From positions 2,786,001 to 2,850,000 of the forward strand of contig NZ_CP079801.1 of assembly GCF_021545785.1 (NCBI RefSeq): a stretch of 64,000 nucleotides of DNA, given 5' to 3'. Both the position numbers and the translations under genes were made by a program. The DNA is from Halopseudomonas maritima. Lineage in GTDB: Bacteria; Pseudomonadota; Gammaproteobacteria; Pseudomonadales; Pseudomonadaceae. A model generated the notes under the pieces. The model was not told the origin of the DNA and made no database searches. It worked only from the letters and a program-made list of their open reading frames with translations. Of this stretch, positions 8,590-17,927 are shown one piece after another (the stretch's first letter is position 1; each line of letters starts with the position of its first letter).

Positions 8590-11500
8590 ATGAATCACAT
8601 CTTCAAAACCGTCTTCAATGCTGCGCTGGGTGTCTGGCAGGCCGTGTCCGAGTTGGCTCGGGGGTGCGGCAAGGGGCGAGGCCAGCAGGGCAGCGGCACG
8701 CAACGAAGCGGCCAGTGGCGGGGCGCTCCCGGCATCTTGCTGTTGCTGTTCGCGGCACCTGGGTCTGTTCTGGCTGCCAGCCTGCCGCAAAATGGCCAGG
8801 TGATTGCTGGCGATGTGTCCATCAGCCAGCCCGGTGAGCACACGCTCACCATCGAGCAGGGCTCAAACAAGGCCATTATCGACTGGCAGTCGTTCAGCAT
8901 CGGTGAAGGCAACACCGTCAACTTCGACCAGAACAGCAGCGCCGCCGTGGCGCTCAATCGCGTTACCGGTAACGACCCCTCGGCGATTTACGGCAACCTC
9001 AATGCCACCGGCAAGGTGTTTCTGGTCAACCAGAACGGGGTGCTGTTTGCCGAAGGGGCCAACGTCAATGTCGGCGGCCTGGTGGCCTCCACGCTGGATA
9101 TCGACAATCAGGACTTTGTTGACGGCAACTACCGCTTTGAGGGCAATGGCAATCAGGCGGTGATCAACCGCGGAGCCATCCAGGCCGATGGCGGCGCGGT
9201 GGTGATGCTCGGAGGCCAGGTGAGTAACGAAGGGGTGATCCGCGCGAACCTGGGTAGCGTTGCCATGGCCGCAGGGGAAAAAATTCAGCTGGATTTTGCC
9301 GGCGACGGTTTGATCAACCTCACCATCGAGCAGGGCAAACTCAATGCCCTGGTGCAAAACCACGGCGCGATCCAGGCCGATGGCGGCAGTGTCTACCTCA
9401 CCACCCACGCCGCAGATCAGGTGCTCGATTCGGTGGTCAACAACAGTGGGCAGATTCGTGCGCAGACCGTGGCCGAACGCGACGGTAAAATCGTGCTGCT
9501 GGCGGATATGCAAAGCGGCACCGCCACTATCGACGGCACGCTGGACGCCTCAGCGCCCGCCAGCGGCGATGGCGGTTTTATCGAAACCAGCGGCGCTCAC
9601 GTCACTATCGCCGACAGCACACAGATCACCACGCAGGCTGAACATGGCGAGACCGGCACCTGGCTGATCGACCCCAACGACTTCACCGTCGCCGCCAGCG
9701 ATGGCGACATTACAGGTGCCACCTTAAGCAGCCAGTTGGCCAGCACCAGTGTGGAGATTCAGAGCGTCAACGGCGCCACCGACGGCAACGGCGACGTCTT
9801 CGTGAACGACAGCGTCAGCTGGAACGCCAACACCCTGACCCTGAACGCCGAGCGCGATATCCAGGTCAACGCATCCCTCAACGCCAGCGGCGGCGCCGGC
9901 CTGGCGCTGAAATACGGCCAGGGCAGCAGCGATGGGGTGATCAACGGTAGCGAGGCCCAATACCGGGTCACCGCACCCATCAACCTGGCGTCTACCGGCA
10001 GCTTCAGCACCCAGCTGGGCAGTGCTGGTTCTGTCATCGACTACACCATCATTACCGATGTAAACGCCTTGCAAGCCATCAACAGCGGGCTTACCGGCAA
10101 CTACGTGCTGGGCGCGGATATCGATGCCAGCGCCACCGCAGGCTGGAACGGCGGTGCCGGGTTTGAGCCGCTTGGTAGCCCCAGCAATAGCTTCCGTGGC
10201 GTGTTTGATGGCCTGGGGCATGTGATCAGTGATCTGTTTATTGATCGAGCCACAGACTATGTCGGGTTGTTTGGCTACGCCGATGGCGCAGCGCTGCGTC
10301 ATGTGGGGCTGGAGAATGTCGATATTACGGGCAGTAATTATGTCGGCGGTCTGGTGGCTATGTTGAGTGCTGGCAGCATCAGCCAGTCCTATGCCACCGG
10401 TGCGGTGACGGGGAGTATTTACGTTGGCGGTCTGGTCGGGCATGACCAGGGAGGCGGCATCAGCCAGTCCTATGCCACCGGTGCGGTGACGGGCACTGAC
10501 CGGGTTGGCGGTCTGGTCGGGAGTCACCTGGGACGCAGCATCAGCCAGTCCTATGCCACCGGTGCGGTGACGGGGAGTAGTCAGGTTGGCGGTCTGGTCG
10601 GGTATAAGGAGCGTGGCAGCATCAGTCAGTCCTATGCCACCGGTGCGGTGACGGGGAATAATCGCGTTGGCGGTATGATTGGGTTAATTAGTGTGAGCAG
10701 CATCACCAACAGCTACTGGAATACTGAAACAACCGGCCAGTCAACGAGCGCCGGCGGCACGGGCCTGACCACCGCCCAAATGTTCTCTGCTGACAGCTTC
10801 ACCGGTTTCGAGTTTGGCAAGGTGTGGGGCAATGCCGGTGACCAGACCACCCCTTACCTGCTGAGGCTGTCGGGCAATCAGGTCTTCAACCGCCATGACC
10901 TGCCCACCGGGGCCATCACCGCAAGCAATCGCCCTGACGCCTATAACGTCATCCTCACCCTGCAGCAGCTGCAAGCCATCAACAGCGGGCTCTCCGGTAA
11001 GTATGTGCTGGGGGCGGATATTGATGCCAGCGCCTCCGCAGGCTGGAACGGCGGTGCCGGGTTTGAGCCGCTTGGTGGCTTCAGCAATCGCTTCGGTGGC
11101 GTGTTTGATGGTCTGGGGCATGTGATCAGTGATCTGTTTATTGATCGAGCCACAGACTATGTCGGGTTGTTTGGCTACACCGATGGCGCAGCGCTGCGCC
11201 AGGTGGGGTTGGAGAATGTCGATATTACCGGGCAGCGCTATGTTGGTGGCCTGGTCGGGAATCAATATGATGGTGATATCGGTAATGCCTATACGACAGG
11301 CGTGGTGACTGGCGGGGGCAATTATGTCGGCGGCCTGGTCGGTTTGCATTGGGGCGGCGCCAACATCAGCGACGCCTACTCGGTAAGCAGGGTGACTGGT
11401 GCGGGTAACTTTGTTGGCGGCTTGCTCGGGTATCAGGAAGGCGGCCATATCAGCGACGCCTATGCGACAGGCGCGGTGACGGGGGGTAAAGTGGTTGGTG

Positions 11501-14500
11501 GCCTGGTTGGCGGCCAAAGGAGCGGCGGTAGCGTGAGCGCGTCCTATGCCACGGGCGCGGTGACAGGCGCTGACCGGGTTGGCGGCCTGGTTGGGTTGCA
11601 GCTGAGTGGCAGCATCAGTAACAGCCACTACCTGCTCACGGCTGACCGCATCATCGAAGCGACGGCGGGGTTGGTCAATACCCTGGGTGGCGTCAAGGTG
11701 GCAGATAACGTTTCGGGAGCCACCCTGAGCCTGAAGGCCAGCGGCGATGTTAACGTCAGCGACAGTGTTGCACTGGAAGACAATGCACTGCTGGTCGAGG
11801 CCGGAGGCGATGTTGATCTGGCAGCGGGTACTGCGCTTTCCTCTGCTGCGGCGGGCGATGCTCTGGTGCTGAGCAGCACAGCGTTTACTAACAATGCCGG
11901 GAGTGATGCTCTACAGGCCAGCCATGCCGACGGCCGCTGGCTGATCTATAGCGATAACCTGGATGACAACACCTTTGGGGGGCTGGCCAGTGGCAATCAG
12001 GCGCTCTGGAACACCAGCTGGACTGGCTCACCAGGTGTGACAGCCGCGGGCAACCGCTATGTGTTTGCCATGCAGCCCACGCTGACGGTCACCGGCACGG
12101 TTGACGGCAGCAAGACCTACGGTGATCTGCACTCCTTCATCACGCCTGTTGCCGGCACCGATTACACGCTGAGCGGGTTTGTGGACGCTGCGGGTTACGG
12201 CAATGTGTTCACCCAGGACGACGCCAGCAACATCGGAGCGCCCACGCTTGTCTCAGCAGGCGCGGCCGCAAACGCCGATGTGGGTGATTATGCCGTGACA
12301 TGGCAAGCTGGCGATCTGGCCGCTACCGGTTACAACGTCGATCTGAGCGCTACCGGCGGTACGCTCACGGTGACCTCGAAAGTCATTGATCTGATTAATG
12401 CCATCGCACAGAGCAAAGTCTATGACGGCACGACCGATGCGGATGTGACGGCAGACCTGAGCGGTGTGATCAGCGGCGACGATCTGCAACTGGCGGTAAG
12501 CGGCGCGTTTGACGATAAAAACGCCGGCACCGGCAAAACCGTGACTGTCAGTGGAGTGCTGTCGGGTGCGGATGCGGGCAACTACACCTTGAGTGGTGCA
12601 GCTAACGCCACCGCCGATATCACCGCCAAGGTAATCGACCTGATTAACGCCGTGGCCCAAAACAAAATCTACGACGGCACGACCGATGCGGATGTGACGG
12701 CTGATCTGGATGGTGTGATCAGCGGCGATAATCTGGCCGTTGCGCTGAATGGCGCGTTCGATAACAAGAACGCTGGCACCGGCAAAACCGTCACCGTCAA
12801 CGGCACGCTGTCGGGCGCGGATGCGGGCAACTACACCTTGAGTGGTGCAGCTAACGCCACCGCCGATATCACCGCCAAGGTGATCGACCTGATCAATGCC
12901 GTGGCCCAAAACAAAACCTACGACGGCACGACCGATGCGGATGTGGTGGCAGACCTGAGCGGTGTGATCAGCGGCGATGATCTGGCCGTTGCGCTGACTG
13001 GCGCGTTCGATAACAAGAACGCCGGCACCGGCAAAACCGTTACCGTCAACGGCACGCTGTCCGGCGCGGACGCAGGCAACTACACCCTGTCGGCAAGCAG
13101 CATCAGCACCACCGCCGATATCACCGCCAAGGTAATCGACCTGATCAACGCCGTGGCCCAAAACAAAATCTACGACGGCACGACCGATGCGGATGTGACG
13201 GCAGACCTGAGCGGTGTGATCAGCGGCGACGATCTGCAACTGGCGGTAAGCGGCGCGTTTGACGATAAAAACGCCGGCACCGGCAAAACCGTCACCGTCA
13301 ACGGCACGCTGTCGGGCGCGGATGCGGGCAACTATGCCCTGTCGGCAAGCAGCATCAGCACCACCGCCGATATCACCGCCAAGGTGATCGGCCTGATCAA
13401 TGCCGTGGCCCAAAACAAAATCTACGACGGCACGACCGATGCGGATGTGACGGCTGATCTGGATGGTGTGATCAGCGGCGATGATCTGGCCGTTGCGCTG
13501 AATGGCGCGTTCGATAACAAGCACGCTGGCACCGGCAAAACCGTTACCGTCAACGGTACGCTGTCGGGCGCGGATGCGGGCAACTACACCTTGAGTGGTG
13601 CAGCTAACGCCACCGCTGATATCACCGCCAAGGTGATCGACCTGATCAATGCCGTGGCCCAAAACAAAACCTACGACGGCACGACCGATGCGGATGTGGT
13701 GGCAGACCTGAGCGGTGTGATCAGCGGCGATGATCTGCAACTGGCGGTAAGCGGCGCGTTTGGCGATAAAAACGCCGGCACCGGCAAAACCGTCACCGTC
13801 AACGGCGCGCTGTCCGGCGCGGATGCGGGCAACTACACCTTGAGTGGTGCAGCTAACGCCACCGCTGATATCACCGCCAAGGTGATCGACCTGATCAATG
13901 CCGTGGCCCAAAACAAAACCTACGATGGCACGACCGATGCGGATGTGACGGCAGACCTGAGCGGTGTGATCAGCGGCGACGATCTGCAACTGGCGGTAAG
14001 CGGCGCGTTTGACGATAAAAATGCCGGCACCGGCAAAAACGTGACTGTCAGTGGAGTGCTGTCGGGTGCGGATGCGGGCAACTACACCTTGAGTGGTGCA
14101 GCTAACGCCACCGCCGATATCACCGCCAAGGTAATCGACCTGATTAACGCCGTGGCCCAAAACAAAATCTACGACGGCACGACCGGTGCGGATGTGACGG
14201 CAGACCTGAGCGGTGTGATCAGCGGCGACGATCTGCAACTGGCGGTAAGCGGCGCGTTTGACGATAAAAACGCCGGCACCGGCAAAACCGTCACCGTCAA
14301 CGGCACGCTGTCGGGCGCGGATGCGGGCAACTATGCCCTGTCGGCAAGCAGCATCAGCACCACCGCCGATATCACCGCCAAGGTAATCGACCTGATCAAC
14401 GCCGTGGCCCAAAACAAAACCTACGACGGCACGACCGATGCGGATGTGGTGGCAGACCTGAGCGGTGTGATCAGCGGCGACGATCTGCAACTGGCGGTAA

Positions 14501-15345
14501 GCGGCGCGTTTGACGATAAAAACGCCGGCACCGGCAAAAACGTGACTGTCAGTGGAGTGCTGTCGGGTGCGGACGCAGGCAACTACACCCTGTCGGCAAG
14601 CAGCATCAGCACCACCGCTGACATCACCGCCAAGGTAATCGACCTGATCAATGCGGTGGCACAGCACAAGCTCTATGACGGCACCGCCGATGCGGATGTG
14701 ACTGCAGGTTTGCGTGGCGTAGTCAGCGGCGACGATCTGCAACTGGCGGTAAGCGGCGCGTTTGACGATAAAAACGCCGGCACCGGCAAAAACGTGACTG
14801 TCAGTGGAGTGCTGTCGGGTGCGGACGCAGGCAACTACACCCTGTCGGCAAGCAGCATCAGCACCACCGCTGATATCACCGCCAAGGTAATCGACCTGAT
14901 CAACGCCGTGGCGCAACACAAGGTCTATGACGGCACCGCCGATGCGGATGTTGGTGCTGAACTCAGCGGCGTGATTAACGGCGATGATCTCAGCGTAACG
15001 CTCAGCGGTTTGTTCGCGAATGCCGAGGTGGGCCGCAACAAGCTTGTGACCGTGACTGGCGAGCTGCACGGCGCAGACCGGAGTAACTATCAGCTCAGTG
15101 GCCCGGTGGAAACATTTGCCAGTGTGCTGGAAGACGTCACTACGATGGGTTACGAAGAGGCGATCCGCCTGGGGCAGAAAACGCCGATGTCGCTGCCGGG
15201 TGAAACATCACTGCAACTGACCGTCCGCGGCGATGGCCTGAACCTGACGGGGCTGGCCGGTGACGTGACATTGGAAACAACCGACGGGTCGAACGATAAC
15301 GAATCCGGCTATCAGGGCAGCGCGACAAGCTCGTTGCAGCCATAA
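8590..15345 (+). CDS. Two-partner secretion exoprotein TpsA (filamentous haemagglutinin-like adhesin) with GLUG and YDG repeats
   Basis: This 2251-residue secreted protein starts at the ATG giving MNHIFKTVFNAALGVWQAV, an extended signal peptide region; the GGGGAAGGGAG before it is the ribosome binding site. A hydrophobic stretch and cleavage site near SVLA-ASLPQ follow. Residues about 60-370 are the TPS haemagglutination domain (DWQSFSIGEGNTVNFDQ, VNQNGVLFAEGA, VNVGGLVAST) that is recognised by the TpsB partner. Two blocks of GLUG repeats (YVGGLVG...ATGAVTG) sit near 560-735 and 855-1015. An MBG-like domain precedes eleven YDG/MBG repeats (about 1264-2182). The end has no recognisable CDI toxin or pretoxin motif, so this looks like an adhesin, not a contact-dependent inhibitor (inference). 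tpsB follows 18 bp later. Confidence 0.93.
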   Translation: MNHIFKTVFNAALGVWQAVSELARGCGKGRGQQGSGTQRSGQWRGAPGILLLLFAAPGSVLAASLPQNGQVIAGDVSISQPGEHTLTIEQGSNKAIIDWQSFSIGEGNTVNFDQNSSAAVALNRVTGNDPSAIYGNLNATGKVFLVNQNGVLFAEGANVNVGGLVASTLDIDNQDFVDGNYRFEGNGNQAVINRGAIQADGGAVVMLGGQVSNEGVIRANLGSVAMAAGEKIQLDFAGDGLINLTIEQGKLNALVQNHGAIQADGGSVYLTTHAADQVLDSVVNNSGQIRAQTVAERDGKIVLLADMQSGTATIDGTLDASAPASGDGGFIETSGAHVTIADSTQITTQAEHGETGTWLIDPNDFTVAASDGDITGATLSSQLASTSVEIQSVNGATDGNGDVFVNDSVSWNANTLTLNAERDIQVNASLNASGGAGLALKYGQGSSDGVINGSEAQYRVTAPINLASTGSFSTQLGSAGSVIDYTIITDVNALQAINSGLTGNYVLGADIDASATAGWNGGAGFEPLGSPSNSFRGVFDGLGHVISDLFIDRATDYVGLFGYADGAALRHVGLENVDITGSNYVGGLVAMLSAGSISQSYATGAVTGSIYVGGLVGHDQGGGISQSYATGAVTGTDRVGGLVGSHLGRSISQSYATGAVTGSSQVGGLVGYKERGSISQSYATGAVTGNNRVGGMIGLISVSSITNSYWNTETTGQSTSAGGTGLTTAQMFSADSFTGFEFGKVWGNAGDQTTPYLLRLSGNQVFNRHDLPTGAITASNRPDAYNVILTLQQLQAINSGLSGKYVLGADIDASASAGWNGGAGFEPLGGFSNRFGGVFDGLGHVISDLFIDRATDYVGLFGYTDGAALRQVGLENVDITGQRYVGGLVGNQYDGDIGNAYTTGVVTGGGNYVGGLVGLHWGGANISDAYSVSRVTGAGNFVGGLLGYQEGGHISDAYATGAVTGGKVVGGLVGGQRSGGSVSASYATGAVTGADRVGGLVGLQLSGSISNSHYLLTADRIIEATAGLVNTLGGVKVADNVSGATLSLKASGDVNVSDSVALEDNALLVEAGGDVDLAAGTALSSAAAGDALVLSSTAFTNNAGSDALQASHADGRWLIYSDNLDDNTFGGLASGNQALWNTSWTGSPGVTAAGNRYVFAMQPTLTVTGTVDGSKTYGDLHSFITPVAGTDYTLSGFVDAAGYGNVFTQDDASNIGAPTLVSAGAAANADVGDYAVTWQAGDLAATGYNVDLSATGGTLTVTSKVIDLINAIAQSKVYDGTTDADVTADLSGVISGDDLQLAVSGAFDDKNAGTGKTVTVSGVLSGADAGNYTLSGAANATADITAKVIDLINAVAQNKIYDGTTDADVTADLDGVISGDNLAVALNGAFDNKNAGTGKTVTVNGTLSGADAGNYTLSGAANATADITAKVIDLINAVAQNKTYDGTTDADVVADLSGVISGDDLAVALTGAFDNKNAGTGKTVTVNGTLSGADAGNYTLSASSISTTADITAKVIDLINAVAQNKIYDGTTDADVTADLSGVISGDDLQLAVSGAFDDKNAGTGKTVTVNGTLSGADAGNYALSASSISTTADITAKVIGLINAVAQNKIYDGTTDADVTADLDGVISGDDLAVALNGAFDNKHAGTGKTVTVNGTLSGADAGNYTLSGAANATADITAKVIDLINAVAQNKTYDGTTDADVVADLSGVISGDDLQLAVSGAFGDKNAGTGKTVTVNGALSGADAGNYTLSGAANATADITAKVIDLINAVAQNKTYDGTTDADVTADLSGVISGDDLQLAVSGAFDDKNAGTGKNVTVSGVLSGADAGNYTLSGAANATADITAKVIDLINAVAQNKIYDGTTGADVTADLSGVISGDDLQLAVSGAFDDKNAGTGKTVTVNGTLSGADAGNYALSASSISTTADITAKVIDLINAVAQNKTYDGTTDADVVADLSGVISGDDLQLAVSGAFDDKNAGTGKNVTVSGVLSGADAGNYTLSASSISTTADITAKVIDLINAVAQHKLYDGTADADVTAGLRGVVSGDDLQLAVSGAFDDKNAGTGKNVTVSGVLSGADAGNYTLSASSISTTADITAKVIDLINAVAQHKVYDGTADADVGAELSGVINGDDLSVTLSGLFANAEVGRNKLVTVTGELHGADRSNYQLSGPVETFASVLEDVTTMGYEEAIRLGQKTPMSLPGETSLQLTVRGDGLNLTGLAGDVTLETTDGSNDNESGYQGSATSSLQP
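10069..11247 (+). repeat. Internal 900-bp-period duplication in tpsA (GLUG module)
   Basis: The stretch from about 10069 to 10350 reappears at about 10969-11247 with few changes; for example the run coding GVFDGLGHVISDLFIDRATD is nearly identical in both. The offset is 900 bp, a multiple of three. Each copy opens a GLUG block. This indicates an in-frame tandem duplication inside the gene followed by divergence of the GLUG units. Confidence 0.85.
12379..15135 (+). repeat. Eleven tandem YDG/MBG-type coding repeats in tpsA
   Basis: Units of 83 or 84 codons begin with KVIDLINAVAQ at 12379, 12628, 12877, 13129, 13381, 13630, 13879, 14128, 14380, 14632 and 14884. Each carries YDGTTDADV, GVISGDDL, KNAGTGK and GADAGNY. 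Two interchangeable forms of the ending (SGAANATADITA, 83-residue unit; SASSISTTADITA, 84-residue unit) and two forms of the centre (LQLAVSGAF or LAVAL.GAF) are shuffled among units. Unit 11 is degenerate and leads to the C-terminus. DNA identity between units is very high, as expected from recent recombination. Confidence 0.93.
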
Positions 15346-15363
15346 AACTCAGGAAAGGAATTC

Positions 15364-16986
15364 ATGAAAAAACAGCTGCTAAGTCTTGCTGTCGCCCTTG
15401 GCTGGCTGCCAATGGCTATGGCGCAACTTCCGCCGCAAGCGGGGGACAGCTTGCGGATACTGGAAGATCGGCAACTGACCTTGCCGCCGTCGTCGGAGCC
15501 TGCCTTGCAAGCGCCGACGGACGTACCGGTGGTTGCGCCACAATCGAACATTCTGATTCCGGTGCGCGCGTTTCGTATTGAAGGAAATCATTCGCTGCCC
15601 ACCGAGGCACTGCTGGCACAGCTGCAGGATTTGACCGGCAAGACACTGACACTGGCCGAGCTGTACGACGCTGCGCAGCGGCTCACGGTTTATTATCGCG
15701 AGCAAGGCTATCTGGTCAGTCGGGCCTATTTGCCCGCGCAGGAAATTGACGACGACCGCATTGTGACTATCGCCATTGCCGAGGGGCGTTATGGGCAGAT
15801 CACCCTGTCAAACCAGAGCCGCCTGCGCGACGTTGTGCCGCGCAGCATGGTGGGGCAGCTGGCAAACGGCGAGGCGGTCACTCTCAAGCCGCTGGAGCGG
15901 CAGGTGCTGTTGCTCGACGACCTGCCGGGGACGCGGGCATCTTCATCACTGGCGGCCGGTCGCGAGCCGGGACGATCGGATCTGACCGTGACATTGAAAG
16001 ATGAGCCCCGTTTGAGTGGTAACGTCACCATGGACAACTACGGCAACCGCCACACTGGCGAATACCGTATGGGCACGCAACTGGATGTTGCCAGTCCACT
16101 GGGCCTCGGTGATGCGGTTTCGCTGTACCTGCTGGGCACTGACGAGAAGCAGCTTTACTACATGGCCCGCTACGACCTGCCGATCAGCCCATGGGGCACT
16201 CGTTTTGGACTGTCTGCGTCAAAAATGGATTACGAGCTGGGCGGGGATTTCGACGATCTCGATGCGACAGGCACGGCGGACACCTTCGCCCTGTTTGTCA
16301 CCCACCCCTGGTTGCGCAGTCGCAATCTGAATGTGCGCAGCCTTGTGCAAGTGGAACGCAAGGACCTGACCGATGAACTGTTTGATGGCTTTATCGTCAC
16401 CGACAAGACATCCGAGAACGTCACCCTAGGCCTGTCCGGGGATTGGCGTGACACTGTCGGCGGTGGCGGGGTGAACGCCTTCAATGTGAGTTGGGTGCAG
16501 GGTCACCTGCGTGGGGACAGCATCGATCGCGGCAGCTTTGGCAAGTTGCAGTTTTCCATGCTACGGCTGCAACACCTCGCGAACCAACTGAGCCTCTATA
16601 CCGCGCTGCAAGGGCAGTGGACCGACGGAAATCTGGACAGCTCCGAGCACTTGTCACTGGGCGGGCCTTACACCATTCGCGGCTATCCGGCCGGCGAAGC
16701 CAGCGCCGATGAAGGCCTGCTCGGTACTCTGGAGCTGCGCTATCAATGGCGACCTGAATGGCAATTCAAAACCTTTGTCGACGGCGGTTATGCCCGCCTG
16801 GTGCGCCACCCGGTGGTGGACGGCGATTATCACCGCAACCTGAGCAGCATCGGTGTAGGGGCTGAGTGGCAACCACACCCGCAGCTGAGCTTAAGCCTTA
16901 CCAGTTCCTGGCGCACCGGTGAACAGCCCGTCAGTGATAAAGAGCGTACCCCGCAGGCCTGGGGGCGGATGCAGTGGTCGTTCTAA
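15364..16986 (+). CDS. Two-partner secretion outer-membrane transporter TpsB (FhaC/ShlB family)
   Basis: This 540-residue protein starts with signal peptide MKKQLLSLAVALGWLPMAMA. POTRA domains occupy about residues 55-200: RAFRIEGNHSLPTEALL opens the first and IAIAEGRYGQITLSNQSRL lies in the second. A 16-strand-type barrel follows, with the TIRGYP motif of the L6 loop (VRGY type) and the FVDGGYARLV motif. The chain ends in Trp-Ser-Phe, the usual C-terminal aromatic signature of outer-membrane barrels. It moves TpsA from periplasm to the cell surface. AGGAAAGG before the ATG and the 18-bp gap show translation in one operon with tpsA. Confidence 0.95.
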   Translation: MKKQLLSLAVALGWLPMAMAQLPPQAGDSLRILEDRQLTLPPSSEPALQAPTDVPVVAPQSNILIPVRAFRIEGNHSLPTEALLAQLQDLTGKTLTLAELYDAAQRLTVYYREQGYLVSRAYLPAQEIDDDRIVTIAIAEGRYGQITLSNQSRLRDVVPRSMVGQLANGEAVTLKPLERQVLLLDDLPGTRASSSLAAGREPGRSDLTVTLKDEPRLSGNVTMDNYGNRHTGEYRMGTQLDVASPLGLGDAVSLYLLGTDEKQLYYMARYDLPISPWGTRFGLSASKMDYELGGDFDDLDATGTADTFALFVTHPWLRSRNLNVRSLVQVERKDLTDELFDGFIVTDKTSENVTLGLSGDWRDTVGGGGVNAFNVSWVQGHLRGDSIDRGSFGKLQFSMLRLQHLANQLSLYTALQGQWTDGNLDSSEHLSLGGPYTIRGYPAGEASADEGLLGTLELRYQWRPEWQFKTFVDGGYARLVRHPVVDGDYHRNLSSIGVGAEWQPHPQLSLSLTSSWRTGEQPVSDKERTPQAWGRMQWSF

Positions 16987-17043
16987 GCGGCAAACTGTCA
17001 TCCAGCTGGGAATGATGCCCTCTTGGGGCTCGCGACGGTGTGA

Positions 17044-17238
17044 TTGATACAAGTTCACGGGACAGAGCAATCCGCAGCCTATGGGCGCCCTTTGGACGTG
17101 AAGGGTGCCGTTGCGAAGGGGCAGCCTGTTGCCGTGCTGTTCGACCTGTACGGCAAGGCGCACTTGCCGTGCTACATCAGGACCGCCGACAACCATTTTG
17201 GTTGGGTGCTTTGTACCGACCTTGTTGCTGATACCTGA
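17044..17238 (+). CDS. Small hypothetical ORF, possibly a remnant with an SH3-like end
   Basis: A 64-codon frame opening with TTG reads as a plausible protein (GRPLDVKGAVAKGQPVAVLF then HLPCYIRTADNHFGWVLCTD). The pattern of short strands ending in GWVLCTDL recalls a bacterial SH3-like domain, but there is no signal peptide and no clear ribosome binding site, and a stop codon lies directly upstream. It may be the tail of a decayed gene or spurious. It sits between tpsB and the terminator at 17257. Confidence 0.3.
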   Translation: MIQVHGTEQSAAYGRPLDVKGAVAKGQPVAVLFDLYGKAHLPCYIRTADNHFGWVLCTDLVADT

Positions 17239-17256
17239 GCGACCCAAGCCTGTGCT

Positions 17257-17285
17257 CCCGCCCAGGCCTGGCAGGCCTGGGCGGG
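17257..17285. terminator. Strong hairpin terminator between tpsB and the tautomerase gene
   Basis: A perfect 12-bp GC-rich stem (CCCGCCCAGGCC / GGCCTGGGCGGG) with a 5-base loop. It lies between convergent genes and could serve both strands, though neither side has a long T run. Confidence 0.65.
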
Positions 17286-17310
17286 TTGCACAGGTCAAGC
17301 GCAACGCACA

Positions 17311-17535
17311 CTACCCGGGTTTTTGTGCCCGATAAGCCACAACGGGCAGCCCGCCAATGCCCCAGTCATCCAGCGCTACCTCATCAATCACTACCATCGT
17401 GGACGCTGGACTCTTGTTGAGGACGCTGACCAGCAGCTCGGTCACGCCGGCGATGAGTTCTGCTTTTTGCTCTGTTGACGGGCCTTTGCCTTCCGGGCCG
17501 CCTTCGCGGGTTACTTTGATATTGACGTAAGGCAT
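17311..17535 (-). CDS. 4-oxalocrotonate tautomerase family protein
   Basis: This 74-residue protein begins MPYVNIKVTREG; after removal of Met, Pro1 is the expected catalytic base of the family. STEQKAELIAGVTELL and VVIDEVALDDWGIGG are typical of the small tautomerases. The ATG at 17535 is preceded by AAGGAGATTG, a strong ribosome binding site, which decides the start over an upstream in-frame ATG. It follows the NTF2-like gene by 2 bp and is the last gene of the gst-NTF2-tautomerase operon. The substrate is not known. Confidence 0.9.
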   Translation of the reverse strand: MPYVNIKVTREGGPEGKGPSTEQKAELIAGVTELLVSVLNKSPASTMVVIDEVALDDWGIGGLPVVAYRAQKPG

Positions 17536-17537
17536 GG

Positions 17538-17927
17538 TCAATCTCCTTGCGGGGTTGGCTGGTAGTGAAAAACCTTGGCGATGATGCGCCACTGGTTCTG
17601 TTCACGGATGAGGGTGAGAAAGTCGGTGTAGTCGCGGCTCAGCATGCTCATCTGCACCTTGGCAAAGGCCATGGTGTTTGCTGTTGTTTCGATGGAGATA
17701 ACGCGCTGGTGGCGGGGCTCGCCGTTGCTTGCGGGGGATACGCGCTGGTCCAGCAGGTGCTGGTATTCGAGCAGCGTCAGTATTCGCTCATCGCCGGGCG
17801 CGGTGTTGACGTACTGGGCACGCGGGTGAAAGACGCTGGCCAGCAAGGCGCTGTCTGCCTGGTACAGACCCTCGAAATAGGTCTCAAGCAGAGCCAGGAT
17901 TGCCTCATGCGGCGTGCCGGCGTTCAT
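17538..17927 (-). CDS. NTF2-like (putative lumazine-binding family) protein
   Basis: This 129-residue cytoplasmic protein has the pattern of an NTF2-like/SnoaL-like cone fold: an N-terminal helix (ILALLETYFEGLYQADSALL), FHPRAQYVN, and a sheet ending LTLIREQNQWRIIAKVFHY. Many relatives are annotated as putative lumazine-binding proteins, but no activity can be assigned. Its start overlaps the stop of the upstream glutathione S-transferase gene by 4 bp (ATGA), which implies translational coupling. Confidence 0.8.
   Translation of the reverse strand: MNAGTPHEAILALLETYFEGLYQADSALLASVFHPRAQYVNTAPGDERILTLLEYQHLLDQRVSPASNGEPRHQRVISIETTANTMAFAKVQMSMLSRDYTDFLTLIREQNQWRIIAKVFHYQPTPQGD

Noticed and set aside
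12253..15069. A 938-codon open frame on the minus strand of tpsA
   Set aside because: It is periodic with the YDG repeats and exists only because the repeat unit has no stop in that frame; the plus-strand protein has a signal peptide, TPS domain and partner gene.
15140..15345. Possible toxin (CDI) end of TpsA
   Set aside because: The C-terminus is short, lacks pretoxin motifs such as VENN, and no immunity gene follows; tpsB comes next.
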